This document shows, piece after piece, positions 15,598 to 24,502 of a stretch of 34,474 nucleotides of DNA; positions within the stretch are counted from its first letter, which is position 1, and every line of letters begins with the position of its first letter. A model generated the notes under the pieces. The model had not been told where the DNA came from. It ran no database searches and saw only the letters and a list, made by a program, of their open reading frames with translations. The stretch is from Beijerinckiaceae bacterium (GTDB lineage Bacteria > Pseudomonadota > Alphaproteobacteria > Rhizobiales > Beijerinckiaceae): contig CANJNI010000042.1 of the NCBI GenBank assembly GCA_947475995.1, positions 1 to 34,474 on the forward strand. Direction: 5' to 3'. Position numbers and translations under genes: made by a program.

Positions 15598-16437
15598 TCA
15601 GGGCCTCGCCGGAGGAGCTTCCAGACGGGTCGTGGTCTCGTAGGCTTCCTGACCGTTGGTGATGGTCAGCACGACGCCGTCGATCGGCAGGACTGCGCCG
15701 GAGGGCTTTTCGGCGAGAATGATGTCGTAGAGCGCATCTCCCGCAGGCCGCGTGTCGAAATACCAGCCCTCCGGCCCCTCCGCGAAGACCTCGGAATTGG
15801 CGGCGGCGGCCGGGAAGCGCACCCGCCAGGTGGGCTTCTTGGCGTCACGCACGCCCCACATGTTGAAGCGAGTCGTCACCGCGCCTTCAAGCGGCTTCGG
15901 CACCTTCGCCGCGAAGGCATCGATCTGCGCAGCTTCGGCGGTGCGCTTTGCGTCGGGCCGCAGGTCGAGCTTCAGGCGCGCCTCCGCCGGAATGCAGATG
16001 TTTTCGCAGACGGCGAAATGGAAATCGATGTCCAGCGTCATCGGCTTGCCGGGGTCCAGCGGCTTGACGTCGATGGGGAAAATCACCCGCTCCCGATAGC
16101 CGAACGCGACGGCTCCGCCTTCCAGAAAACGACCCGGTGCCGGATATTTGATCTCGGCCGATCCGAAGTTTTTCGAACTGTCGAACTTTAGCAACGGCGG
16201 CACGCCTGCTTCACCGGGCGTTCGCCAGTAGGTGAGCGCCTGCGCATTCAGGACGATTTCCACGCCGACGCGATAATGATCGCCCTCAAGCCCGCCCGCC
16301 GAGATCAACCGGGTGCGGGTCTTGTCGCCGCGCGTCCAGGGCGAAGCGTCCTGCGCCTGCACGCCGCTCGCCGCCAGCACAACCAGCGCGACCCCGGCCC
16401 ATCTCCCCAAACCCGCCCAAAACCTCAACAGACGCAC
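15598..16437 (-). CDS. Periplasmic DsbD-alpha (DsbC/thiol-disulfide) domain protein
   Basis: From GTG 16437 the protein has 279 residues: a signal peptide (RLLRFWAGLGRW, hydrophobic AGVALVVLAASG, cleavage after VQA) and then the N-terminal DsbD domain. This includes GDHYRVGVEIVLNAQALTYW and the pair in CENICIPAEARL that matches the redox cysteines of DsbD-alpha. The transmembrane and thioredoxin parts of DsbD are absent, so it should work with a separate CcdA/ScsB-like electron donor, not seen here. Start choice is open: the frame extends to GTG 16518, and no start has a clean ribosome site. Such stand-alone proteins are common in Hyphomicrobiales, and the substrate is unknown. Confidence 0.78.
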   Translation of the reverse strand: MRLLRFWAGLGRWAGVALVVLAASGVQAQDASPWTRGDKTRTRLISAGGLEGDHYRVGVEIVLNAQALTYWRTPGEAGVPPLLKFDSSKNFGSAEIKYPAPGRFLEGGAVAFGYRERVIFPIDVKPLDPGKPMTLDIDFHFAVCENICIPAEARLKLDLRPDAKRTAEAAQIDAFAAKVPKPLEGAVTTRFNMWGVRDAKKPTWRVRFPAAAANSEVFAEGPEGWYFDTRPAGDALYDIILAEKPSGAVLPIDGVVLTITNGQEAYETTTRLEAPPARP

Positions 16438-16567
16438 TCCGCAGCCGGACTTCGCAAAGTGTCGAGATAATCTCCTAAGGACGGATTTACGAGCAACGAA
16501 CACGTGACCTGCCTGCACAGTCGCGTGATTTCTTGTTCCGGCCGCCCTGTGCCCCTAGATTGGGGTC

Positions 16568-17167
16568 ATGTCCAAGAGTTCACTCAAGTCCGGTTACCTC
16601 GACGGCCAGATGCTCGTCGCCATGCCCAGCATGGCCGACCCGCGTTTCGCCAGATCCGTCATCTATCTCTGCGCCCATTCGACAGACGGCGCCATGGGCC
16701 TCGTGGTCAATCGCCGTTCACGGCGGCTGAAATTCACCGACCTTCTGGTCCAGCTTGAAGTCATCAAGGAAAACGAGGCCATCCTGCTTCCGGAAGGAAT
16801 CGGTTCGGTGCCGGTGCTGCGCGGCGGCCCGGTGGATCGAGGTCGCGGCTTCGTGCTCCACTCGCCCGACTACGAGGCGGGCGACGCCACCATGGCGATC
16901 AACGACGGCGTGTCGCTCACCGCCACGGTCGACATCCTGAAAGCCATTGCGGCCGGCAACGGCCCGCGTAAAGCGGTTCTGGCGCTGGGTTACGCTGGCT
17001 GGGGCAGCGGGCAACTTGAGAACGAAATCCAGCGCAATGACTGGCTGAACTGCGATCCGGACGACGAACTCCTGTTCGGCACGGACCACGACGCCAAATA
17101 CGACCACGCCATGCGCAAGATCGGGATCGACCCCCGAATGCTATCGGGCGAGGCCGGGCACGCGTGA
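16568..17167 (+). CDS. YqgE/AlgH family protein (DUF179)
   Basis: A protein of 199 residues with the DUF179 pattern: [59 protein letters not shown], and the conserved [19 protein letters not shown] ahead of WLNC. Structures exist for the family but the biochemical function is unknown; AlgH was named as an alginate regulator in Pseudomonas. There is no signal peptide. It is divergent from the DsbD-like gene and convergent with the GGDEF-EAL gene, whose stop is 2 bases away. Confidence 0.95.
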   Translation: MSKSSLKSGYLDGQMLVAMPSMADPRFARSVIYLCAHSTDGAMGLVVNRRSRRLKFTDLLVQLEVIKENEAILLPEGIGSVPVLRGGPVDRGRGFVLHSPDYEAGDATMAINDGVSLTATVDILKAIAAGNGPRKAVLALGYAGWGSGQLENEIQRNDWLNCDPDDELLFGTDHDAKYDHAMRKIGIDPRMLSGEAGHA

Positions 17168-17169
17168 GT

Positions 17170-20046
17170 TCACGCCGCTTCCGGCGCGGCGCCCATCAGC
17201 TTGCGGGCCTCGATGGCGCTTAGCGCTTGGCCGAACGCATAGCCCTGCGCGAATTCGCTGCCGAGCTGGTAAAGCTCGATGGCGTCGCTCTCGGTCTCGA
17301 TGCCTTCGGTGACGACTTCCATGCCCAGATCGTGCGCCAGCGCGATCATCGAGCGCAGCAGCACGGGCCGCGAGCCCTTGGAATTCTGCCGCACGAAGCT
17401 CTTGTCGATCTTGATCGTGTCGAACGGGAAGCGCTGCAGATAGGCGAGCGATGAATAGCCGGTGCCGAAATCATCGAGCGAAAGTCCTGCGCCAAGCTCC
17501 TTGATGCGCGTCAGCATCTGGGCGGCATATTCGGGATTTTCCATCACGAGGCTTTCGGTCAGCTCCAGCTTCAGCGAGCCGCGGATGACCGACGTACGTG
17601 TCAGCACCGCCTTCACATCGTGCAGGAGATCGTGGCGCAGCAACTGGCGCGACGACACGTTGACGCTGGCGAAGATCGGCGGCTGCACGTCGAGAGCCTG
17701 CTGCCAGGCGGCGAGTTCGCGCGCCGTGCGCTCAAGGGCGAAAATGCCAAGATCGATGATGAGCCCGGTTTCCTCCGCGATGGGAATGAAATCGGCCGGG
17801 CTCAGTCGGCCGAAGCGCGGATGATCCCACCGCAGCAGAGCCTCGAAGCCCGCAATGGTGCGGTCCGCCAGACGCACGACCGGCTGGAACACGACTTTCA
17901 TTTCGCCCCGGTCGAGCGCGCGGCGCAAATCGGTTTCGAGTGACAGGCGGTCGGAGCGTTGCGCCCGCATTCCGGGGCGGAACACCTCGATGCGGTTGCC
18001 GCCGAGGCGCTTCGCATGAGCATTGGCGATCTCGGCGTCCTTCAGCATGTCGTCGCGCTTGGGGTGCAGCTGGGGATCGTAAAGCGCGACGCCGATGGAG
18101 GCCGTCAGGGCGATCTCGCGGTCGCTGAACGTGACCGGAGTCGAGAGCGTCTTTCGCACCGTATCGGCGAGCGAAATGATCGGGTCGATGGAAGTCTCGG
18201 ACAGGATGATGATCGCAAATTCGTCGCTGGCGATGCGCGCCAGCGTATCGGTCGGCTTCAGCAGGCGGCTCAACCGGCGCGCGATGGTCAGCAGAACTGA
18301 ATCGCCCGCCGTCATTCCCATCGCCTCGTTGACCTGACGGAACCGGTCGAGGTCGATCGACAGAACGGTCGGCCGCACCATGTTGTCTTCCTGCGCCTGG
18401 GCCAGCGCAGCCTCAAGGCGGTCAAAGAACAGTTCGCGGTTCGGAAGGCCGGTAAGATTGTCATGCACCGCATCGTGCAGAAGGCGTTCTTCGGCGGTCT
18501 TCGATTCTGTGATGTCCGCCAGCGTGCCGACGACCCGGATCACTTCGCCGTCAGCCCCCACCACGGGCCGCGCCTTCAAGAGATACCAATGGTAGTGGCC
18601 GTCCGCGCCGCGCAGGCGGAAGTCGAGCCCGATGCGCCCGCGCCGCTGCTCCAGCACCGTATCCAGACAGGCCCGGTAACGGTCGCGGTCGAACGAGTGG
18701 AGAATGTCGAACCAGCCCGACGCCGGGCCTTCGAGCGTGCCGCGCGACAGGCCCAGATTATGTTCGACCTCGGGGCTCACGTAGATCCGGTCGGACGTCA
18801 CGTCCCAGTCGAAGATGATGTCGCCCGAACCCATCAGGGCGAGCGCGCGCCGCTCGGAATCCGACACCAGCCCCTGCGAAAACCCGCCGCCCGCAAAGGC
18901 GTTCTGCATCACCGTGAAACCGATCAGCATGACGATCAGAACGAGGCCGCCGATCAGCGCGGGCGAAACCAGATCGTTCGTCAGCACACCCATCACCGTG
19001 AAGGCCGCCGCCGTCACCCATACGACCAGCAACAGCCAGGTGGGGATCAGCATCACGGCGCGGTCATAGCCGTGCATCGAGAGGTAAAGCACGAGGATCA
19101 GGCCGATTCCCGCCACGGCCGCGAGCGAGATTCGCGCCACGCCCGCAGCGGAAGGCGCGTCATAGACAGCAAGTCCGGCCAGGGCGCAGAGAAATACGAG
19201 CCAGACCGCCCCGACCGTCGAGGCCCGCACATGCCAGCGGTTGAGATTGAGATAGGCGAAGAGGAACACCAGCAGCGTCGCCGACAGGACCGCTTCGGCG
19301 CCGGCGCGCCAGATGCGGTCGCCGTCCCCCACAGTGCCGAACAGTTTCGTCCAGAAGCCGAAATCGATGCACACATAGGCCAGCACCGCCCATGCGAGCG
19401 CAGCCGCAGCCGGGAAAATCACCGCACCCTTCACGACGAACACGATGGTCAGGAACAGCGCCAGCAGACCCGAGATGCCGATCACGATGCCCTTGTAGAG
19501 CGTCAGGCTGGTGACCTTGTCCTTGTAGGCGTCGGGCTCCCAGATATAAATCTGCGGCAGGTTGGGAGTCCGCAATTCACCCACATAGGTGACGGTGGTT
19601 CCCGGATCGAGCGTCAGCCGGAACACGTCGGCGTCGTCGCTGTCCTCGCGCTCCGGCGGAAAGCCCTGACTGGCTGTGATGGCCGAAAGGCGCGATGCGC
19701 CAAGATCGGGCGACGTAACCCCCGAACCCACCAGCCGGAAGTGCGGCGCCACGATCAGACGTTCGATCTGCTCGTCCGTGTCATTGGTGAGCGCGAACAC
19801 GATCCACGCCGGTTGCGTGCCGGCCTCGCGGGCGCTCACCTCGATGCGGCGCACGATTCCGCCCGCATCCGGCGCGGTGGACACCTGCAGGCGGTCGCCG
19901 GTCGAACTGTAGCGTTCGACCACGCTGGTCAGGTCGATGGCCTTGGCGTCGAGCGGCACGCGCACCGATTCGACCGCCGACGCGGGCGCGACCACCCCGG
20001 CGACCATTCCGAGCCAGATCAGGAAGACGATGAGACCGCGCAACAT
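17170..20046 (-). CDS. Seven-helix sensor with PAS, degenerate GGDEF and intact EAL domains
   Basis: A protein of 958 residues. A signal peptide ([14 protein letters not shown] to APASA) leads to a periplasmic domain of about 180 residues, then seven membrane helices (about 190-400), a layout like 7TMR-DISM receptors. A PAS/PAC unit follows ([20 protein letters not shown]), then a GGDEF domain whose signature reads ASDEF, and an EAL domain. The EAL residues look complete: EALLRW, the Glu of [14 protein letters not shown], the Lys of IKIDKSF and EGIETE, though QGYAFGQAL departs from the usual end motif. It most likely degrades c-di-GMP, with GGDEF regulatory or weakly active. The start at 20046 gives the signal peptide; the frame is open further upstream. 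Confidence 0.9.
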   Translation of the reverse strand: MLRGLIVFLIWLGMVAGVVAPASAVESVRVPLDAKAIDLTSVVERYSSTGDRLQVSTAPDAGGIVRRIEVSAREAGTQPAWIVFALTNDTDEQIERLIVAPHFRLVGSGVTSPDLGASRLSAITASQGFPPEREDSDDADVFRLTLDPGTTVTYVGELRTPNLPQIYIWEPDAYKDKVTSLTLYKGIVIGISGLLALFLTIVFVVKGAVIFPAAAALAWAVLAYVCIDFGFWTKLFGTVGDGDRIWRAGAEAVLSATLLVFLFAYLNLNRWHVRASTVGAVWLVFLCALAGLAVYDAPSAAGVARISLAAVAGIGLILVLYLSMHGYDRAVMLIPTWLLLVVWVTAAAFTVMGVLTNDLVSPALIGGLVLIVMLIGFTVMQNAFAGGGFSQGLVSDSERRALALMGSGDIIFDWDVTSDRIYVSPEVEHNLGLSRGTLEGPASGWFDILHSFDRDRYRACLDTVLEQRRGRIGLDFRLRGADGHYHWYLLKARPVVGADGEVIRVVGTLADITESKTAEERLLHDAVHDNLTGLPNRELFFDRLEAALAQAQEDNMVRPTVLSIDLDRFRQVNEAMGMTAGDSVLLTIARRLSRLLKPTDTLARIASDEFAIIILSETSIDPIISLADTVRKTLSTPVTFSDREIALTASIGVALYDPQLHPKRDDMLKDAEIANAHAKRLGGNRIEVFRPGMRAQRSDRLSLETDLRRALDRGEMKVVFQPVVRLADRTIAGFEALLRWDHPRFGRLSPADFIPIAEETGLIIDLGIFALERTARELAAWQQALDVQPPIFASVNVSSRQLLRHDLLHDVKAVLTRTSVIRGSLKLELTESLVMENPEYAAQMLTRIKELGAGLSLDDFGTGYSSLAYLQRFPFDTIKIDKSFVRQNSKGSRPVLLRSMIALAHDLGMEVVTEGIETESDAIELYQLGSEFAQGYAFGQALSAIEARKLMGAAPEAA

Positions 20047-20173
20047 CCATTCCGTTCGTGAGCGGACGGTCCAGCCGCCCCGGGTTTTCCTTCGCCGAAA
20101 CCGGACGCTTGGGCCGCGACCGTGACCGAATTGTGATTGGTAGAGAATGGGCGGCCTCGCCGCAAGCTTGGCC

Positions 20174-20779
20174 CTAATCTCCAGCCGGGACCCGGGTGGC
20201 CACGTCGCTCTCCAGCAGCGCGAACAGAACGTGATCCTGCCACTGGCCATTGATGCGCAGATAGGCCCTCGCAAGACCTTCCCGCTGAAAGCCGTTGTGC
20301 TCCAGCAGGGTCATGGACGCCACATTATGCGGCAGGCAGGCGGCCTCGATCCGGTGCAGCCGCAGGGTGGCGAAGCAGAACCCCACGGCGGCCCGCACCG
20401 CGCGCGTCATGTAGCCTTTTCCGGCATGGGGCGCGCCCATCCAGTAGCCGAAGGTCCCGGCCTGCGCGACGCCGCGGCGGATTTGCCCGATGGTCAGCCC
20501 GCCCAGCAGCGCGTGATCGCCCTCGCGGAAAATGAAGAACGGATAGGCCTCGTCCCGTTCGATCTCCTCCGCCTGACGCCGGATGCGGCGGCGGAACGCC
20601 GTGCGGGTCAGGTCATCGGCCGGCCAGGTCGGTTCCCACGGGGTGAGAAAATTGCGGCTGTCCGCCCGCAGCGCCGCCCAGGGGTCGAAATCGCGCATCT
20701 CGGGAGGGCGCAGGTAGAGACCCTCGCCGCGAATGAAATTGGCGTTGTCCTGTGGCGACCCGATGCGAAAGAGCGCCAA
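20174..20779 (-). CDS. GNAT N-acetyltransferase, RimJ/RimL type
   Basis: A protein of 201 residues. The GNAT acetyl-CoA loop is read in [20 protein letters not shown], and the later strand-helix [18 protein letters not shown] and [19 protein letters not shown] are typical of RimJ-like enzymes that acetylate N-terminal amines of ribosomal proteins or other amines. The N terminus carries the family-like [18 protein letters not shown]. The gene starts 12 bases after thrC on the same strand, so it is in one operon with it; a GNAT gene near thrC is a common arrangement in rhizobia. The substrate is unknown. Confidence 0.9.
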   Translation of the reverse strand: MALFRIGSPQDNANFIRGEGLYLRPPEMRDFDPWAALRADSRNFLTPWEPTWPADDLTRTAFRRRIRRQAEEIERDEAYPFFIFREGDHALLGGLTIGQIRRGVAQAGTFGYWMGAPHAGKGYMTRAVRAAVGFCFATLRLHRIEAACLPHNVASMTLLEHNGFQREGLARAYLRINGQWQDHVLFALLESDVATRVPAGD

Positions 20780-20791
20780 TCCCGCCTCCCG

Positions 20792-22195
20792 TTATCGCCC
20801 GGCGCGACCGCGCTCGCGCACGAAGCTTTCGACCGTTTTCAGATCGTTCGGCAGCACGCTGAAGTGCTCCTTCCGGTCCATCAGGTCGGCGAGATGCTCT
20901 GGCAGCGGGGCCGCATGACCGACGGCCTTCGTAACGGCCCCGGCAAATTTTGCCGGATGCGCGGTCGAGAGCGCAATCATCGGCGTGCCCGGATCGCGCG
21001 CCAGCGACTTGCGCGCCGCATGGACGGCGACCGCCGTATGCGGGTCCATCAGATAGCCTGCCTCTTTCCAGACGCGCGTGATTTCTTTTGCAGTGCCGAC
21101 TTCGCCCGTGCGGGCGGCGTCGAACTCGGCGCGTATTTTCGCCAACGGCGCTGCGGCGATCTCGAACCGGCCGGACTGCTGCTGGCTCGCCATCAGGTTG
21201 CGAACCGCATCAGCATCGCGCCCGTAGGCGTCAAAAAGGAGCCGCTCGAAATTCGACGAAACCTGAATATCCATCGACGGCGAACTTGTGGCGTGCACGC
21301 TGGTGGCTTCGGAGACGCCTGTTTCGAGCGTGCGCGCCAGAATGTCGTTTTCGTTCGTGGCGATCACAAGGCGCTCCACCGGCAAGCCCATCCGCTTGGC
21401 GATATAACCGGCGAGGATGTCGCCGAAGTTGCCGGTCGGGACCGTGAAGGAAACCTTCCGGTGCGGCGCTCCGAGCGCCACCGCGCTGGTGAAATAATAA
21501 ACCGTCTGCGCCACCACGCGGGCCCAGTTGATCGAGTTGACGCCCGAGAGGCGCATCGAGTCGCGGAACCCGTGATTATTGAACAGGCCCTTCAGGAGCC
21601 CCTGGCAATCGTCGAACGTGCCTTCGAGCGCAATCGTGTGAATGTTGCTGTCTGCGATCGTGGTCATCTGGCGACGCTGCACATCCGACACGCGATTGTG
21701 CGGATACATGATGAACACATCGACCTGATCGAGGCCCCGGAAAGCCTCGATGGCCGCAGCACCCGTATCGCCCGAGGTCGCGCCCACGATGGTGGCGCGC
21801 TCGCCGCGCGCTTTCAGCGCGCGATCCATCATGCGCCCCAGCAACTGCATCGCCACATCCTTGAAGGCGAGCGTCGGACCGTGGAAAAGTTCAAGGACGA
21901 ACAGATTGTCGTCGATCTGCACCAGCGGCGTCACCGCCGGATGCCGGAACGTGGCGTAAGCCGCATCCAGCATGGCGGCGAACTCGGCCTGCGGAATGCC
22001 GCCGCCCGTGAAGGGAGAAATCACCCGCTCGGCGACGCGCGCATATTTCTGGCCCGCGAAACCCGCAATCGTGGCCGCGTCCAGCGCCGGATAGGTCTCG
22101 GGCACATAAAGCCCGCCGTCGCGCGCAAGGCCGGCCAGAAGCGCATCGGTGAATGACAGGACCGGCGCCTGCCCGCGTGTCGAAAGATAGTTCAC
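20792..22195 (-). CDS. thrC: Threonine synthase
   Basis: A protein of 467 residues starting MNYLSTRGQAPVLSFTDALL. The PLP lysine is Lys112 in FHGPTLAFKDVAMQ, and the phosphate-binding ATSGDTGAAAIEAF follows. This is the longer class of threonine synthase found in proteobacteria and yeast. It converts O-phosphohomoserine to threonine. The upstream gap of 175 bases to the divergent helix-hairpin-helix gene is GC-poorer and holds a pair of 11-base direct repeats. The acetyltransferase gene follows after 12 bases. Confidence 0.97.
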   Translation of the reverse strand: MNYLSTRGQAPVLSFTDALLAGLARDGGLYVPETYPALDAATIAGFAGQKYARVAERVISPFTGGGIPQAEFAAMLDAAYATFRHPAVTPLVQIDDNLFVLELFHGPTLAFKDVAMQLLGRMMDRALKARGERATIVGATSGDTGAAAIEAFRGLDQVDVFIMYPHNRVSDVQRRQMTTIADSNIHTIALEGTFDDCQGLLKGLFNNHGFRDSMRLSGVNSINWARVVAQTVYYFTSAVALGAPHRKVSFTVPTGNFGDILAGYIAKRMGLPVERLVIATNENDILARTLETGVSEATSVHATSSPSMDIQVSSNFERLLFDAYGRDADAVRNLMASQQQSGRFEIAAAPLAKIRAEFDAARTGEVGTAKEITRVWKEAGYLMDPHTAVAVHAARKSLARDPGTPMIALSTAHPAKFAGAVTKAVGHAAPLPEHLADLMDRKEHFSVLPNDLKTVESFVRERGRAGR

Positions 22196-22269
22196 TGCTC
22201 GATCCTGTGGTGTCGGGTCGGTCTAGCACAAAAAATTCCGGCGCGTAGACCCCCAACGAAACCTGACAG

Positions 22270-22291
22270 TTCGGTTCAGGTCCGGTTCAGC
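22270..22291. promoter_or_regulatory. Tandem 11-base direct repeats in the thrC/HhH divergent region
   Basis: TTCGGTTCAGG (22270-22280) is followed at once by TCCGGTTCAGC (22281-22291), with 9 of 11 bases equal. The 11-base period puts both on the same face of the helix, as in boxes bound by OmpR/PhoB-type response regulators. The site is 80-100 bases before the HhH gene and about 75 before thrC. The factor is unknown. Confidence 0.45.
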
Positions 22292-22370
22292 CCAAGCCCT
22301 CTAGTCTGGATTCCATGGTGATTGACCCGGCGACGCCATCCAGACCCACCGGGAAACAGGAACACCCAAG

Positions 22371-22775
22371 ATGACCCGCCTGCGTTTCCTCTCCACCGCT
22401 GCGATCCTCGCGCTCACGAGTGGTATCGCCTTCGCCCAGACCCCCGTTGCGCCTGCGAACCCGGCTCCGGTTGCGCCCGCCCCTGCCGTTTCGGCCCCGG
22501 CCGCCAAACCCGCAACCCCGGCAGTCGTGCAGACCGCGCCGGCGGCCAAGCCTGCCATCCCGACCGCCACGACCGCCGCCGTCAGGAAGCTCGATCTGAA
22601 CACCGCAACGGCCGACGAACTCGGCAAGCTGCCGCAGATCGGCGAGGCGCGCTCCAAGGCGATCATCGAGGCCCGCGCCAAGAGCAAGTTCAAGGACTGG
22701 GCCGATTTCGACAAGCGGGACGTCGTCCCGTCCAACGCCGAGACCGCCATCAAGGATCTGGTGATCGTTCGCTGA
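22371..22775 (+). CDS. Secreted helix-hairpin-helix (ComEA-like) protein
   Basis: A protein of 134 residues: a signal peptide MTRLRFLSTAAILALTSG with cleavage near AFA-QT, an Ala/Pro-rich linker of about 45 residues (repeats such as PVAPAPA), and a C-terminal helix-hairpin-helix beginning KLDLNTATADELGKLPQIGE. This domain resembles the DNA-binding end of ComEA, the periplasmic DNA receptor in natural transformation. ComEA normally has a membrane anchor or is processed; here the protein should be free in the periplasm. No other competence gene is nearby, so a role in DNA uptake is only a possibility. Two hairpins and then a strong terminator follow. Confidence 0.85.
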   Translation: MTRLRFLSTAAILALTSGIAFAQTPVAPANPAPVAPAPAVSAPAAKPATPAVVQTAPAAKPAIPTATTAAVRKLDLNTATADELGKLPQIGEARSKAIIEARAKSKFKDWADFDKRDVVPSNAETAIKDLVIVR

Positions 22776-22818
22776 CCGCAAGCGGTCAGTCGCTGATCCA
22801 GAGGATCAGTCGCTAGCG
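22771..22818 (+). repeat. Two tandem covarying hairpins at the 3' end of the HhH gene
   Basis: CTGACCG-CAAG-CGGTCAG (22772-22789) and CTGATCC-AGA-GGATCAG (22793-22809) are perfect 7-base stems with a 21-base period; the first contains the stop codon. They differ at two stem positions, and both changes are compensated on the other arm. The palindrome CGCTAGCG follows at 22811-22818. There is no T-run here; the true terminator lies 56 bases on. Confidence 0.7.
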
Positions 22819-22873
22819 CCCTGACCACCTGAGTTCCGGGCAGACGGCGACAAGTTTGCGCCGATGCCCGACC

Positions 22874-22910
22874 CGGCCGCTCCGTCCTCCCCGGAGCGGC
22901 CGTTTTGTTG
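22874..22910 (+). terminator. Intrinsic terminator after the HhH gene
   Basis: CGGCCGCTCCG (22874-22884) and CGGAGCGGCCG (22892-22902) form an 11-base perfect stem with a 7-base loop, followed by TTTTGTTG. It separates the HhH gene from the FAD-Rieske gene. Confidence 0.9.
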
Positions 22911-22974
22911 TCGCGGAACATCCCTGCCTCGCCCGAATTGGAACAGCGAAAGCGCAACCAGCGGCGAGATGCAC

Positions 22975-24486
22975 ATGACCGAATCTCTATGGATGCAGCA
23001 GGAGGCCTTTCCGTCGGCTCCCCGGCTCGAACAGGATGAGGCCTGCGACATCGTCGTGGTCGGGACCGGCATCGCGGGCTTGTCTGTCGCCTATGAACTC
23101 ACGCTCGCGGGACGCAGCGTTCTGCTGATCGACCGTAGCGCGCTGTGCGGCGGGATGACGGCTCGCACGACTGCGCATCTTGCGCCCATATGCGACGATG
23201 GCCTCGCCGACCTCATCGACCAGCGCGGCGACGAACTGGGGCGCGGCTTTCTGCAAAGTCAGGCCGCAGCCGTGAAACGCATCGAGCGTCATGTAAGGAC
23301 GCTCTCCATTGACTGCGATTTTCGCCGTCTTGATGGACTCCTGTTTCCCGCTGTCGGCATGAGCCGCGGCGATGCGGAAAAATTCCGCGATCGCGAATAT
23401 GAGGCCGCCCACAAGCTTGCCGTCACCGCAGGCCGCATCGAGGGCGTCGGTCTTGAAGGTTTTGGGTCCGCTGCGTGCCTGCGTTATCCCGATCAGGCGA
23501 CGTTCCACCCGCTGCGGTATCTCAACGGCCTGCTGGCCGATTTTCGCGCGCGCGGCGGGCGCGTCTTCGCAAACAGTCCGGTGGTGGAGATCGAGGAAGG
23601 CGAACGCATTCGACTCAAGATCGAAAGCGGGCGCACCATCACGGCGTCCATCGCGATCTTCGCCACCAATTCGCCGATCAACCATATCGCCGAAATCCAC
23701 AGCAAGCAGGCGCCCTACCGGACTTACGCCATTGCTTTCGAAATCCCGAAAGGAAGCCTGCCGGACGCGCTCTACTGGGACATGGACGATCCCTATCACT
23801 ATGTGCGCCTGCAACGCGGGGCCGAGGCCGATATCGTCATCGCGGGCGGCGAGGATCATAAATCCGGCGAAGCCAACGACGGCGGGGCGCGCTTCCAGGC
23901 GCTTGCCGAATGGACCCGCAAGATCATTCCGCAACTCGGCCGCGAAACCGCCCGCTGGTCCGGGCAGGTGATGGAGACGTTCGACTATTGCGGCTTCATC
24001 GGCAAAAGCCCGGGCCGCTACAACATGTTCATCGTCACCGGCGATTCCGGTCAGGGCATGACGCATGGGGCGCTGGCGGGGATTCTGATCCGCGACCTGA
24101 TCGTCAGCGGATCATCCCATTGGGAAGCCGTCTACGATCCCGCCCGCAAGCCGCCCCGCACGATCGGCAATTACATCAGCGAAAATCTGACGGCGGTGAA
24201 GAACTTCGCCGAATATGTCCGGCCCGGCGAAATCAGTTCGCCCGACGACCTCAAACCCGGCGAAGGCGGCGTGATGCGCGACGGATTGAAAAAGCTCGCC
24301 GTCTGCCGCGACCTCGACGGAAAGGTCCACACGCACTCCGCCTCCTGCACGCATATGGGCTGCATCGTGCACTGGAACGCGACGGAACAATGCTGGGACT
24401 GCCCGTGTCACGGCTCGCAGTTTGCGGCGGATGGGACTGTGCTGAATGCGCCTGCGATTCATCCGCTCGAGTCGTCGCAAAAATAA
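22975..24486 (+). CDS. FAD-dependent oxidoreductase fused to a C-terminal Rieske domain
   Basis: A protein of 503 residues. Residues 25-55 hold the FAD-binding VVVGTGIAGLSVAYEL; the DAO-type fold runs to about 400, with TGDSGQGMTHGALAGILI near its end closing the FAD site. A Rieske [2Fe-2S] domain occupies the last 100 residues: Cys458 and His460 in CTHMGC, Cys476 and His479 in CPCHGS. Similar two-domain proteins occur in many bacteria (YhfW type in Bacillus) and their substrate is unknown. The start at 22975 was chosen because a terminator ends at 22910 and GGCGAG sits six bases upstream; ATG 22969 is also possible. It stands alone, convergent with glcB. Confidence 0.88.
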   Translation: MTESLWMQQEAFPSAPRLEQDEACDIVVVGTGIAGLSVAYELTLAGRSVLLIDRSALCGGMTARTTAHLAPICDDGLADLIDQRGDELGRGFLQSQAAAVKRIERHVRTLSIDCDFRRLDGLLFPAVGMSRGDAEKFRDREYEAAHKLAVTAGRIEGVGLEGFGSAACLRYPDQATFHPLRYLNGLLADFRARGGRVFANSPVVEIEEGERIRLKIESGRTITASIAIFATNSPINHIAEIHSKQAPYRTYAIAFEIPKGSLPDALYWDMDDPYHYVRLQRGAEADIVIAGGEDHKSGEANDGGARFQALAEWTRKIIPQLGRETARWSGQVMETFDYCGFIGKSPGRYNMFIVTGDSGQGMTHGALAGILIRDLIVSGSSHWEAVYDPARKPPRTIGNYISENLTAVKNFAEYVRPGEISSPDDLKPGEGGVMRDGLKKLAVCRDLDGKVHTHSASCTHMGCIVHWNATEQCWDCPCHGSQFAADGTVLNAPAIHPLESSQK

Positions 24487-24502
24487 CGACGCCCCGGCGA
24501 GA

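Noticed and set aside
18463..22156. Two long plus-strand frames (532 and 669 residues) opposite the GGDEF-EAL and thrC genes
   Set aside because: Low-complexity Arg/His/Gln-rich translation without family features; the minus-strand genes explain the region.
22915..22945. GGAAC at 22915 as the -35 of an EcfG stress promoter for the FAD-Rieske gene
   Set aside because: No GTT-type -10 element lies at the required 16-17 base distance.
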